A stretch of 64,000 nucleotides of DNA from Bacteroidales bacterium H4 (GTDB lineage Bacteria > Bacteroidota > Bacteroidia > Bacteroidales > Muribaculaceae), in assembly GCA_001701165.1 (NCBI GenBank), contig DAAP01000023.1:1-64000 (forward strand), given 5' to 3'. Of this stretch, positions 38,632 to 48,074 are shown in pieces. Made by a program: the position numbers and the translations under genes. Below the pieces are notes generated by a model that saw only the letters and a list, made by a program, of their open reading frames with translations, ran no database searches and was not told the origin of the DNA. Within the stretch, counting starts at the first letter, position 1, and the number at the start of each line of letters is the position of its first letter.

Positions 38632-40578
38632 ATGGATATCACATTCCCGCTGCTCATTCTGTGCATACCCCTGTTCATGTTCCTGCTGCTGGGTATCGCC
38701 GGATGCAAAATGAGCCACAAAATGGCAGGCATCTTAGGTACCGCAGGTATGGGTGTCACAGCCGTCATGGCCTATACCGTGGCACTTACATACTTCCTCA
38801 GCGGCAACCCCGAATTTATTGACGCATCGGGTCAACGCCTCCAATACATCGTATTCAATGTCAACTGGTTGGCCTTTACCGACGACCTGGTGATACGTCT
38901 GGGCTTCTACCTTGATTCGATTTCGGCAATGATGCTCATAGTCATCACCACCGTTTCATTTATGGTACACCTCTACAGCCTCGGATACATGCACGGCGAA
39001 CGCGGCTTCCAGCGCTACTACGCCTTCCTGTCGCTGTTCAGCTTCTCAATGCTCGGGCTGGTGGTAGCCACCAACATTTTCCAGATGTACATTTTCTGGG
39101 AACTTGTGGGTGTCTCCTCATACCTGCTCATCGGATTCTACTATACGAAGCACGCAGCCGTCTCCGCGTCCAAAAAAGCGTTTATTGTCACTCGCTTTGC
39201 CGACCTCGGATTTCTTATCGGCATCCTTGTCCTGTCGTTCTACAGCAAGACCTTTGATTTCGCCGCCCTCACCACCAACCCGATGGAAGCTCTCGGCGGA
39301 GCCGCCGGCGCCACCTTCCTCGGTGCTTCGGTACTCACCTGGGGGCTTGTGCTCATCTTCGTCGGCGGCATGGGCAAATCGGCAATGATGCCCCTGCACA
39401 TTTGGCTGCCCGACGCTATGGAAGGCCCCACGCCGGTATCGGCACTTATACACGCCGCCACCATGGTTGTTGCAGGCGTATTCCTGGTAGCACGCATGTT
39501 CCCGGTATACATCTTAGAGGCCTCAGCAACCACATTCGTAGCCATCATCGGTGCCGCCACGGCTTTCTATGCCGCAGTTGTCGCCTGCACGCAGCTTGAC
39601 ATCAAGCGCGTACTCGCCTTCTCCACCATCTCCCAAATCGCATTCATGATGGTAGCCCTCGGCGTTGCCGGTCTCGGCATGGGCGAGGTCAGCCACCACG
39701 GCCTCGGATATATGGCATCGATGTTCCACCTGTTTACACACGCCATGTTCAAGGCCCTGCTCTTCCTCGGAGCCGGTGCGCTAATACACGCAGTACACTC
39801 CAACGACTACACCGCCATGGGCGGCCTTCGCAAATACATGCCCATTACCCACTGGACATTCCTCATCGGCTGTCTCGCCATAGCCGGCATACCACCTTTC
39901 TCCGGCTTCTTCAGCAAGGACGAAATTCTCTCGGCCGCATACGCATGGAGCCCATGGATGGGCGTTTGGATGACCATGGTGGCCGCCCTCACGGCATTCT
40001 ACATGTTCCGCCTGTACTACCTCATCTTCTGGTGGAAGAAACATGACACCGCCCACCACACTCCGCATGACGCACCCTGGACCATGTCAGTGCCCTTGAT
40101 ATTCCTCGCCGCAGTATCCTGCGTTGCCGGATTCATACCCTTCGGGCACTATGTCACCTGGGACAATATGCCCTACGACATCCACCTCGACCCGACAATA
40201 GCCGTCACCAGCGTAGTCATCGCCATAGCCGCTATAGCACTGGCCACGGTGATGTACCGCAAAGAGAACGCCATTCCCGCACGCCTGCGTGCAGCCATGC
40301 CGCACCTTTGGAACTGGGCTTTCCACCGCTTCTATTGGGACGAACTCTACATGTTCATCACCCACAAGATTATCTTCAATCTCATCTGCCGCCCCATAGC
40401 ATGGTTTGACCGCCACATCATCGACGGAACCATGGACGCCTTTGCCAATATCACCGACAAGGCATCCTTCGCCATCCGCGGCCTGCAGTCGGGTCAGATA
40501 CAAACTTACGTTCGCGTATACCTTATCGGCGCCCTGCTGCTCGGAGTCATCACTACCATAGTCCTGTCTCTTGCCTAA
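38632..40578 (+). CDS. nuoL: NADH-quinone oxidoreductase subunit L
   Basis: A 648-residue antiporter-like proton-pumping subunit with 14 or more helices and a C-terminal lateral helix. The family core GMGKSAMMPLHIWLPDAMEG (about residues 245-264) contains the key Lys, and KDEILSAAYAW (about 427) the later charged helix. It starts eight bases after nuoK. Confidence 0.96.
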   Translation: MDITFPLLILCIPLFMFLLLGIAGCKMSHKMAGILGTAGMGVTAVMAYTVALTYFLSGNPEFIDASGQRLQYIVFNVNWLAFTDDLVIRLGFYLDSISAMMLIVITTVSFMVHLYSLGYMHGERGFQRYYAFLSLFSFSMLGLVVATNIFQMYIFWELVGVSSYLLIGFYYTKHAAVSASKKAFIVTRFADLGFLIGILVLSFYSKTFDFAALTTNPMEALGGAAGATFLGASVLTWGLVLIFVGGMGKSAMMPLHIWLPDAMEGPTPVSALIHAATMVVAGVFLVARMFPVYILEASATTFVAIIGAATAFYAAVVACTQLDIKRVLAFSTISQIAFMMVALGVAGLGMGEVSHHGLGYMASMFHLFTHAMFKALLFLGAGALIHAVHSNDYTAMGGLRKYMPITHWTFLIGCLAIAGIPPFSGFFSKDEILSAAYAWSPWMGVWMTMVAALTAFYMFRLYYLIFWWKKHDTAHHTPHDAPWTMSVPLIFLAAVSCVAGFIPFGHYVTWDNMPYDIHLDPTIAVTSVVIAIAAIALATVMYRKENAIPARLRAAMPHLWNWAFHRFYWDELYMFITHKIIFNLICRPIAWFDRHIIDGTMDAFANITDKASFAIRGLQSGQIQTYVRVYLIGALLLGVITTIVLSLA

Positions 40579-40618
40579 GCCCAATACAACGGTGTAAAAT
40601 CTTAAAAACAACGCAACA

Positions 40619-42145
40619 ATGTTTAGCAACATTCTGATATACTTCGTAGTCATCCCGCTGATAATGCTGGCGGGACTGGCACTGAGCAAAAGCATCAAGC
40701 AGATACGCGCCGTCGCCGTCGCCGGGTCATCGGCACTGATAGCGCTATCCGTGTATCTTCTCGTCGAATACCTGCAACAGCGTGCCGCCGGAGCCACAGA
40801 CCCCATGCTTTTCGTAGGTTCCTGGGAGTGGTTCAAGCCGCTCAACATTCACCTCGCCGTCGGCGTTGACGGAATATCCATAGCCATGCTGCTGCTGTCA
40901 AGCATCATAGTCTTCGCCGGCAGCTTCGCCTCGTGGAAAATAGAGCAGCCCAAGGCTTTCTTCCTGTGGCTCATACTCCTGTCCACCGGCGTCTTCGGCT
41001 TCTTCATCAGCATCGACCTCTTCACCATGTTCATGTTCTACGAAGTCGCGCTCATCCCCATGTACCTCCTTATCGGCGTTTGGGGCTCGGGACGCAAGAA
41101 CTACTCGGCGATGAAGCTGACCCTAATGCTCATGGGCGGCTCGGCATTCCTGATGCTCGGCCTCATAGGCATATACTATCACAGCGCACCCGAAGGACAA
41201 CCACTGACTTGGAACATACTCGAAATCGTACAGAACGGAGCCATCTCCCACGGCTGGCAAACATTCCTGTTCCCTATGACATTTGTAGGCTTTGGCGTAC
41301 TCGGCGCCATGTTCCCCTTCCACACATGGTCGCCCGACGGCCACGCCTCGGCTCCCACGGCTGTATCTATGCTCCACGCCGGCGTACTCATGAAACTCGG
41401 CGGATACGGCTGCTTCCGCGTTGCCATCTACCTGATGCCCGAAGCCGCCAACGAACTTGCCTGGATATTCCTCATCCTCACCGGCATTTCCGTAGTCTAT
41501 GGTGCATTCAGCGCCTGCGTACAGACCGACCTCAAGTACATCAACGCCTACTCCTCTGTATCACACTGCGGCATGGTGCTCTTCGCCATACTAATGCTCA
41601 ACACCACTGCAATGACCGGTGCAATTATGCAGATGCTTTCGCACGGCCTGATGACAGCCCTCTTCTTCGCACTCATCGGCATGATCTACGGACGTACACA
41701 CACTCGTGACATCCGAGAGATGGGCGGACTGATGCGCATCATGCCCTACTTGGCCGTATGCTACGTTATCGCCGGTCTGGCCTCGCTCGGACTACCGGGT
41801 CTTAGCGGATTTGTGGCCGAGATGACCATATTCGTCGGATCGTTCCAGCACGCCGACCTCTTCCACCGCATATTTACCATTGTGGCCTGCGCATCCATCG
41901 TCATCACCGCCGTGTACATCCTGCGCGTTGTAGGCAAACTGCTCTTCGGCCCGGTACAAGATAAACACCACCTGTCACTCACCGATGCGACATGGTGGGA
42001 ACGCCTCTCCACGGTCACGCTCATAGTATGCGTAGCCGCCATAGGCTGCTTCCCCAACTTCTTTGCCGACCTCATCCGCAGCACATTCTCCGTTGACATC
42101 TTCAGCGTCCTGGGTATGACCCCCGTAATACCAGGCGTAGGATGA
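40619..42145 (+). CDS. nuoM: NADH-quinone oxidoreductase subunit M
   Basis: A 508-residue antiporter-like proton-pumping membrane subunit. The helix with FPFHTWSPDGHASAPTAVSM (about residues 225-244) and the conserved Glu in MFMFYEVALIPMYLL (about 144) are present. It belongs to the distal arm of complex I. Confidence 0.96.
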   Translation: MFSNILIYFVVIPLIMLAGLALSKSIKQIRAVAVAGSSALIALSVYLLVEYLQQRAAGATDPMLFVGSWEWFKPLNIHLAVGVDGISIAMLLLSSIIVFAGSFASWKIEQPKAFFLWLILLSTGVFGFFISIDLFTMFMFYEVALIPMYLLIGVWGSGRKNYSAMKLTLMLMGGSAFLMLGLIGIYYHSAPEGQPLTWNILEIVQNGAISHGWQTFLFPMTFVGFGVLGAMFPFHTWSPDGHASAPTAVSMLHAGVLMKLGGYGCFRVAIYLMPEAANELAWIFLILTGISVVYGAFSACVQTDLKYINAYSSVSHCGMVLFAILMLNTTAMTGAIMQMLSHGLMTALFFALIGMIYGRTHTRDIREMGGLMRIMPYLAVCYVIAGLASLGLPGLSGFVAEMTIFVGSFQHADLFHRIFTIVACASIVITAVYILRVVGKLLFGPVQDKHHLSLTDATWWERLSTVTLIVCVAAIGCFPNFFADLIRSTFSVDIFSVLGMTPVIPGVG

Positions 42146-42201
42146 ACATCGACATAATGACATTATTCAGCATCCACACACAGCACATAGCATACTAAGC
42201 A

Positions 42202-43680
42202 ATGGATTACTCACAGTTTTTAGCAATGAAGCAAGAGATAGGACTCCTCGTAGTCTTCCTCTTGGTCTTCCTCTACGACACCTTCATGCCCAAGAAAGCG
42301 CAAGGGGCTCTGCCCATTGTCGCCATTATCGGAATGGTAGCACTCACCATCTTGGGCCTATGCTCCTGCATGCTCGGCTCGGCCGAATTCACCTCAGCTT
42401 TCGCCGGTATGTACGAAACATCCCCCGAAATTTCAGCCATCAAAACCATCCTTAATATAGGTGTAATCATAGTACTGGTACAGTCGCTCAAATGGGTCAA
42501 CGGCGAACTGATGATAATGCGCCGCGGCGAGTTCTTCGAGCTGTTGCTCGTGACACTCTTCGGCATGTACCTCATGATTTCGGCACGCCACTTCCTGGTA
42601 TTCATCATCGGTCTCGAAAGCGCCTCGCTGCCTCTTGCCGCCATGGTTGCCCTCGACAAAAACCGTTACGAGAGCCACGAAGCTGCCGTCAAGTACATTC
42701 TTACCGCCGTATTCTCCTCTGCCGTGTTCCTGATGGGACTGAGCTTTGTATACGCGCTCACCGGGTCGCTGTACTTTGACAAAATCTACCTTGCCGTAAG
42801 TGGTGCCGACTCCAGCATGCTCATCCTGGCACTGGCCTTCGTCATTTCAGGCATAGGCTTCAAGCTGTCACTCGTGCCATTCCACCTTTGGACGGCCGAC
42901 GTATACCAAGGCGCGCCCACTTCGGTCACCGCCTACCTAAGCGTAATCTCCAAAGGCGCAGCCGCCTTCGCATTCATGTGCGTGCTTGCACAAGCATTCG
43001 GCAACATATACAGCCAAGTTTGGGAATGGATGCTGTATGCTCTAATCATCCTGACCATCACCGTAGGCAACCTCTTTGCCATACGCCAGCGCAACATCAA
43101 ACGCTTCCTGGCATTCTCTTCCGTATCACAAGCCGGATACATCATGCTCGGCATCATCGCCCACAACGTCATGGGCACCGCCGCAATGATGTACTACATA
43201 CTTGTGTACGTATTCTCCAACCTTGCCGCGTTCGGAGTCATCGCCGCCATCGAGAACTTCTCCGGCAAGGTGTCCATTGACGACTACCGCGGATTGTCCA
43301 AGACTAATCCCCGTCTGTCGTTTGCAATGATGTTGGCCATGTTCTCCCTCGCCGGCATCCCGCCCTTCGCCGGTTTCTTCAGCAAGTTCTTCATCTTCAC
43401 CGGAGCAATCGAACAAGGCAGCATCGCCATCTACGTGCTGGTACTCATAGCACTCATCAATACCATCATTTCCCTGTACTACTACCTTTTGGTAGTCAAG
43501 GCAATGTACATCAGCGAAGAACCATGCCAAATCGGGCGCTTCCGCTCGGCATTCTCCGAGCGCCTGGGTCTTGCGATTACCGTTGGCGGCATCCTGCTGC
43601 TTGGCATCGTAAGCCCCGTATACGACTGGCTGCTCGGCGTTGCAGGAGACAGCATCTTCAACGTCTTCTTTATCCAATAA
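42202..43680 (+). CDS. nuoN: NADH-quinone oxidoreductase subunit N
   Basis: A 492-residue antiporter-like membrane subunit and the last gene of the block. VPFHLWTADVYQGAPTSVTA (about residues 226-245) marks the family. A 17-base perfect tandem duplication (43669-43685 and 43686-43702) spans its stop codon. A strong terminator follows within 80 bases. Confidence 0.95.
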   Translation: MDYSQFLAMKQEIGLLVVFLLVFLYDTFMPKKAQGALPIVAIIGMVALTILGLCSCMLGSAEFTSAFAGMYETSPEISAIKTILNIGVIIVLVQSLKWVNGELMIMRRGEFFELLLVTLFGMYLMISARHFLVFIIGLESASLPLAAMVALDKNRYESHEAAVKYILTAVFSSAVFLMGLSFVYALTGSLYFDKIYLAVSGADSSMLILALAFVISGIGFKLSLVPFHLWTADVYQGAPTSVTAYLSVISKGAAAFAFMCVLAQAFGNIYSQVWEWMLYALIILTITVGNLFAIRQRNIKRFLAFSSVSQAGYIMLGIIAHNVMGTAAMMYYILVYVFSNLAAFGVIAAIENFSGKVSIDDYRGLSKTNPRLSFAMMLAMFSLAGIPPFAGFFSKFFIFTGAIEQGSIAIYVLVLIALINTIISLYYYLLVVKAMYISEEPCQIGRFRSAFSERLGLAITVGGILLLGIVSPVYDWLLGVAGDSIFNVFFIQ

Positions 43681-43702
43681 GCAAGTTTATCCAATAAGCA
43701 AG
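43669..43702 (+). repeat. 17-bp tandem duplication over the nuoN stop
   Basis: Two exact head-to-tail copies of tttatccaataagcaag. The first contains the last codons and the stop of nuoN; the second is just downstream. It looks like a recent slippage or duplication without effect on the protein. Confidence 0.9.
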
Positions 43703-43722
43703 CAACCCACACACAATACGGC

Positions 43723-43759
43723 GAGCGGCCGGTCCTCAAGGACCGACCGCTCACTTTTT
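43723..43759 (+). terminator. Rho-independent terminator of the nuo-atp block
   Basis: A 13-base stem (gagcgg-c-cggtcc against ggaccg-a-ccgctc, one mismatch) with a 4-base loop is followed by a T5 run. Confidence 0.85.
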
Positions 43760-43803
43760 CTGCCGTTTTCGGTTGCAAAAGACTATTGCGAAAAATTTGT
43801 CAA

Positions 43804-44646
43804 TCAAGTCGCTGACGCACGTTTGAAACGCAAATATGCAGCTGCCATACGCTTATGATAGCCGCGGGCAGCATAAGACGGGCCGTTATAGCCACGAGCA
43901 AAGGCGCTCCAATTGCGCGACTGCAAAGCCGGCAACAATCCCGAATTGCGGACAAAAGTGGCAAAAAGTTCCAATTGGTCACGCTCGCTGCGAGACATCA
44001 GGCGTACAAAATCATCCGGGCTGTCTGCCCCGCACTTCTTCCAATTGAACCCGCCGATTTGGAACATGCCCCAAAACGTACCTTGTATTGCCGAAAGGTC
44101 ATGTATGGTGCGTGCCGCGTCCAGACGTGCCTGCTGGGCAGCCTGCTGCGACCCGTATCGAGCCGCCATGGGACGTACAAACACCACCGAATGACTGCGC
44201 CGGTACTTTCCCAAAGCTACACCGTTACGGGCTGCGAAACGGCGGAACATTGTCAAGTCGAAATTGATTAGCGGCTTGCCCTCGGACCAAAAACCCTGGT
44301 GTGTCTTGCCGGCCTCTATTTCGACCACGGCCTTAATGGCGGCCACCTCGACATCCATCTCGGATGCCACCTCAACAAAATCATCTTCCGTCAGACGTCC
44401 GTGCCTATACTCAGGCGCAAGTTCCAATGGTATTGTGTCGCCATCGACACCGATGGTATACTTAAGCACATCCGAAGGCTCGATTTTGTCAGCACGCAAG
44501 GTGTCGGCGATGGCAGTCGTAGTCTTGGTTTTCGTACTCTTGGAATGTGTACCTTTGGTATTGTGACGCGGGCTCATAGCCGACAGCACCGACAGCGAGG
44601 ACAACGCCACCGCGGCCGAGACAAGCACGCAATAATGTAGTTTCAT
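43804..44646 (-). CDS. exported N-acetylmuramidase-domain protein
   Basis: A 280-residue protein with a signal peptide (about residues 1-23), a Thr/Lys/Ser-rich linker and a C-terminal muramidase domain of the DUF3380 type (about 80-270), a family better known from phage endolysins. Motifs include AVVEIEAGKTHQGFWSEGKP near residue 106, with a likely catalytic Glu, and WGMFQIGGFNWKKCG, then ARGYNGPSYAARGYHKRMA near the end. It would cleave glycan strands of peptidoglycan in the periplasm. No phage genes are nearby. Confidence 0.85.
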   Translation of the reverse strand: MKLHYCVLVSAAVALSSLSVLSAMSPRHNTKGTHSKSTKTKTTTAIADTLRADKIEPSDVLKYTIGVDGDTIPLELAPEYRHGRLTEDDFVEVASEMDVEVAAIKAVVEIEAGKTHQGFWSEGKPLINFDLTMFRRFAARNGVALGKYRRSHSVVFVRPMAARYGSQQAAQQARLDAARTIHDLSAIQGTFWGMFQIGGFNWKKCGADSPDDFVRLMSRSERDQLELFATFVRNSGLLPALQSRNWSAFARGYNGPSYAARGYHKRMAAAYLRFKRASAT

Positions 44647-44693
44647 GGGCTTAATGGTATTGAGCGCCGTAAACAGGCGCAGGACTCAAAAGA

Positions 44694-44740
44694 CAAAAAA
44701 CATCCGTGCTGTTTGACACGAGGTCTCGCACGGATGCTTT
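44694..44740 (-). terminator. terminator after pepD
   Basis: Stem catccgtgc/gcacggatg (9 bases, 18-base loop) is followed on the minus strand by TTTTTT. It also has a short T-run on the plus strand, so it may work in both directions. Confidence 0.8.
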
Positions 44741-44752
44741 TTGTCTATACTA

Positions 44753-46213
44753 TCAATCTTTGAGGTCGGCGACCTTTTCGATGGTACGGCGCAACTGACC
44801 CCAGAAGCGTTCCACAGCAGGGATGTTCATGCGCTCGCTGGGCGAGTGCACGCCCTGCAATGTCGGACCGAACGAAGCCATATCCAGATGCGGGTATTTT
44901 TGCAGGAACAAACCGCATTCCAGACCGGCATGTATAGCCATGACGGCAGGCTTGATGCCATAGAGTTCCTCGTAAGCATCCGAAGCAATCTTCATGATGC
45001 GCGAGTTAAGGTTGGGTGCCCATCCGGGGTATCCGTCTCCGTGTGTCACGGCGGCACCGGCAAGAGTGAACACTGCCTCGACACGATGTGCAATGTCCCA
45101 TTTACGCGACTCTACAGACGAGCGCTGCGAAGTGGTCACGAGTATTTCCTCGTCGGGACGCATCTTGACACTTGCCAAGTTGGTGGAAGTTTCTACCAAG
45201 CCCTCAATGTCGCGGCTCATGGAAATCACTCCGTGGGGTGCCGAATACAGGGCGTCTACAAGGCGGCGTGTCGTATCCTCGTCCACAGCCATCTCAGGAC
45301 GGTCCACACTGTCGAGCGTAAACTCGATGGTAGGCTCCAGATCTTTGTACTCATTCTTGACATCGGCTACGTAGCAATTGAAAGCAGCTACAACCTTCTC
45401 CTTATTGGCCGTATTGACGCCGAAGACTGCATGGGCGGCACGCGGAATGGCGTTGCGCAGATTGCCACCGTCGATTTCGCATAAGGACAGCTCATATTCC
45501 TTGCCCAGAGTCCAGAGGAAGCGAGCAAGCAACTGTACGGCGTTGGCACGACCCAGATGGATGTCACCGCCCGAGTGGCCGCCGAGGCCCTTGCTGATGT
45601 CGAATTTGAAATAATGGAAGTCGGTAGGTGCAAACGAACGTTTGTACTTGAACACGCAAGTGGTGTCCACGCCGCCGGCGCAACCCACAAATATCTGGGC
45701 ATCGTCCTCGGAATCAAGGTTGAGCAAGATGCTACCATGTATCATGTCATCGCCGAGGTTGTACGCTCCCGTGAGGCCGGTCTCCTCGTCTACCGTGAAG
45801 AGAGCCTCCATAGGTCCGTGTACCAGCTTCTCGTCCGTGAAGGCGGCAAGTGCACCGGCTATACCGATGCCGTTGTCTGCGCCCAGAGTGGTACCATCGG
45901 CATGCAGCCATTCGCCATCGACGATGGTTGTGATAGGATTGTTTTCGAAGTCGAAAGACTTGTCATTGCTCTCGCATACCATATCCATATGCGCTTGCAG
46001 TATGATGCCGGGAGCCTGTTCGTGACCGGGCGTGGCAGGTTTGCTCATCAGAACGTTGCCTATGGCATCTGTCTTGACTGTTATGCCGTGCTTGCCGGCA
46101 AAGTCCAGTAAGAACTGACGGATTTTTCCCTCCTTTTTGGACGGACGGGGAACCTTGGTGATTTGGTCGAAGATACCGAAGACCTCGGCCGGTTTCAAAT
46201 CTTTTATTGTCAT
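44753..46213 (-). CDS. pepD: aminoacyl-histidine dipeptidase (Xaa-His dipeptidase)
   Basis: A 486-residue M20-family metallopeptidase expected to hydrolyse dipeptides such as carnosine-like Xaa-His in the cytoplasm. Metal-site segments are LQAHMDMV (about residue 73), GADNGIG (about 110) and DEETGL (about 141). It has the split catalytic and dimerisation domains of the family, and length is typical. It stands alone with its own terminator. Confidence 0.93.
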   Translation of the reverse strand: MTIKDLKPAEVFGIFDQITKVPRPSKKEGKIRQFLLDFAGKHGITVKTDAIGNVLMSKPATPGHEQAPGIILQAHMDMVCESNDKSFDFENNPITTIVDGEWLHADGTTLGADNGIGIAGALAAFTDEKLVHGPMEALFTVDEETGLTGAYNLGDDMIHGSILLNLDSEDDAQIFVGCAGGVDTTCVFKYKRSFAPTDFHYFKFDISKGLGGHSGGDIHLGRANAVQLLARFLWTLGKEYELSLCEIDGGNLRNAIPRAAHAVFGVNTANKEKVVAAFNCYVADVKNEYKDLEPTIEFTLDSVDRPEMAVDEDTTRRLVDALYSAPHGVISMSRDIEGLVETSTNLASVKMRPDEEILVTTSQRSSVESRKWDIAHRVEAVFTLAGAAVTHGDGYPGWAPNLNSRIMKIASDAYEELYGIKPAVMAIHAGLECGLFLQKYPHLDMASFGPTLQGVHSPSERMNIPAVERFWGQLRRTIEKVADLKD

Positions 46214-46371
46214 AATGGTATTTATTTTGGGTATATAACTCGTATTGACTTATGCCGACCTCGCGGGTCTTACGTGCATGGCATTTGTAAAGATTGTTAA
46301 AATCGCGCGTATTTCGCCCCCTAAATTACAAAATAAAATTGATATATAGCTAAATTCCGCCCTAACTTTAT

Positions 46372-46379
46372 TAAATTTG
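46372..46379 (+). promoter_or_regulatory. -7 box for the small membrane protein gene
   Basis: TAAATTTG matches TAnnTTTG and is 27 bases upstream of the ATG at 46407. Confidence 0.45.
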
Positions 46380-46406
46380 CATATCCAAACGCAAGACATA
46401 GGCTTT

Positions 46407-46577
46407 ATGCGACTGCTGATATTGACAATGATACTGTTGCTGGCGGCATTACTGCTGCTGGGCATACGCGTATTATTTGTCCGCGGAGGGCGCTTCCCGT
46501 CGTCGCACATACACGACAACGAAGCCCTGCGCCGCCGAGGCCTGGACTGCGCCACGCATGACAAAGAATCCAAATAA
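46407..46577 (+). CDS. small conserved membrane protein, 56 residues
   Basis: A one-helix protein: residues about 2-24 form a hydrophobic segment (LLILTMILLLAALLLLGI) and the rest is a short polar tail with RFPSSHIHDNEALRRRGLDC. I recognise the tail pattern FPxxHIxxNxALRxxGxxC as common in Bacteroidales small proteins of unknown function. A promoter box lies just upstream and the Skp-like lipoprotein gene starts 30 bases downstream, so the two are likely co-transcribed. Confidence 0.7.
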   Translation: MRLLILTMILLLAALLLLGIRVLFVRGGRFPSSHIHDNEALRRRGLDCATHDKESK

Positions 46578-46607
46578 TCACACATATAAACAATCTAAAA
46601 ATCCAAG

Positions 46608-47219
46608 ATGAGAAAAATCCTTTATGCCGTTGCGATACTTGCATTAGCCACCACCGCATGCGGAGGCAATGGCGAAGCCGACACCAAGAGCGACTCGCTC
46701 ACAGTCACCCCCGTCAAGAAAGTCAAGGCAGAATCCTTTGCCGCCACCACCAATATACGATACATCGACCGCGATTCGCTGCTTGTCAAGTTTGACTACG
46801 CACGCCACACCATGGACGAATGCCACCAGATAGCCATGGCATTGCAGCAGTACCAAAACGAACTGGGTGCACAACTCCAAAGCAAGCAAAATGCCATTCA
46901 GGAAAAAGCCAAAAACAACGGATACCTCAGCGAAGCCAGCTACAACGCCGATATTAAGGAACTGCAGAACCTTGACCGCAGCCTTCAGACCCGCTATGCT
47001 GCTCGCGCCGACAAGGACAACCGCCGTATCAACGAGCTCACCAAAGCCGCCAGCGACTATATAGACAACTTCCTGATTGAATACAACAAGACCAAGAAAT
47101 ACGACGCAATACTCGACCGCGCCGCCGGCCTTTACTTCAATCCGGCACTCGACATCACCGACGAAGTTGTCAAGGCTCTCAACGAGGCCTACAACAAGGC
47201 TCAAGAGGACAAAAAATAA
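46608..47219 (+). CDS. OmpH/Skp-like lipoprotein
   Basis: A 203-residue protein with a lipobox (ATTAC, Cys18) and a long coiled coil (about residues 60-165) like the periplasmic chaperone Skp, which keeps outer-membrane proteins soluble. The C-terminal segment AAGLYFNPALDITDEVVKALN is typical of this family in Bacteroidota. The lipid anchor and charged linker differ from the soluble Skp of E. coli. A chaperone role is inferred from fold only. Confidence 0.82.
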   Translation: MRKILYAVAILALATTACGGNGEADTKSDSLTVTPVKKVKAESFAATTNIRYIDRDSLLVKFDYARHTMDECHQIAMALQQYQNELGAQLQSKQNAIQEKAKNNGYLSEASYNADIKELQNLDRSLQTRYAARADKDNRRINELTKAASDYIDNFLIEYNKTKKYDAILDRAAGLYFNPALDITDEVVKALNEAYNKAQEDKK

Positions 47220-47306
47220 CATCCGGGACAACATCCGCCGCCCCTTGCGCGACACCCATACCCGGCCTACAGTCCGCACCATCATACAACACCATAACAC
47301 AACAAG

Positions 47307-48074
47307 ATGACCACACAAGCCAAAGCAGACACTCTCGTAATCATCCCCATGTATAACGAGAAGGAAAATGCAGCCGCCATCATAGATGCCGTACTGGCTC
47401 TCGACACGCCTTTCGACATCCTCGTGATTGACGACAACTCGCCCGACGGCACCGCCGCCATCGTGCGCGAAAAAATGGCGCAGCACCCCGGGCGTGTAGA
47501 CATCATCGAACGCGCGGGCAAACTCGGTCTTGGCACGGCCTATATCGAAGGCTTCCGTTGGGGTTTGGCTCATGGATACGAGTACATATGCGAAATGGAC
47601 GCCGACTTTTCGCATAACCCCAAGGATTTGCCGCGACTGCGCCAAGCCTTGGTAAGCGGGCAGGGCGATGTCGCCGTCGGTTCGCGATACCTCACCGGGG
47701 TCAACGTTGTCAATTGGCCTATGGGACGCGTGCTCATGTCCTATTACGCCTCCAAGTATGTGCGCATAGTCACCGGACTGCACGTGCGCGACACCACCGC
47801 CGGATTTGTATGCTACCGAGCAGACGTGCTGCGTGCTATGAACCTGGACGCGATACACTTCAAAGGCTACGCCTTCCAAATCGAGATGAAGTATACGGCA
47901 CACGTTTTGGGATTTCGCATCACCGAAGTACCTATCGTCTTTGTCAACCGTGTTCTCGGAACATCCAAGATGAGCTCCGGGATTTTCGGCGAAGCCCTTT
48001 TCGGCGTCATCAAGCTCAAATGGTGGGGTGCCACCGGCCGTATCAAGAAACGTCACGCCGCTGCACGGCAATGA
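47307..48074 (+). CDS. polyprenol-phosphate glycosyltransferase (GT2, DPM1-like)
   Basis: A 255-residue family 2 glycosyltransferase resembling dolichyl/polyprenol-phosphate mannose synthase. IPMYNEKEN (about residues 13-21), DDNSPDGTA (about 46) and the DxD-like motif CEMDADFSHNP (about 89) are clear. It would load a sugar onto a polyprenyl phosphate at the inner membrane. Its stop overlaps the ATG of the dihydroorotase gene by four bases. Confidence 0.88.
   Translation: MTTQAKADTLVIIPMYNEKENAAAIIDAVLALDTPFDILVIDDNSPDGTAAIVREKMAQHPGRVDIIERAGKLGLGTAYIEGFRWGLAHGYEYICEMDADFSHNPKDLPRLRQALVSGQGDVAVGSRYLTGVNVVNWPMGRVLMSYYASKYVRIVTGLHVRDTTAGFVCYRADVLRAMNLDAIHFKGYAFQIEMKYTAHVLGFRITEVPIVFVNRVLGTSKMSSGIFGEALFGVIKLKWWGATGRIKKRHAAARQ

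Noticed and set aside
43804..44646. Prophage remnant suggested by the endolysin-type muramidase
   Set aside because: The protein has a signal peptide and no holin, tail or integrase genes are near, so a chromosomal cell-wall enzyme is more likely.
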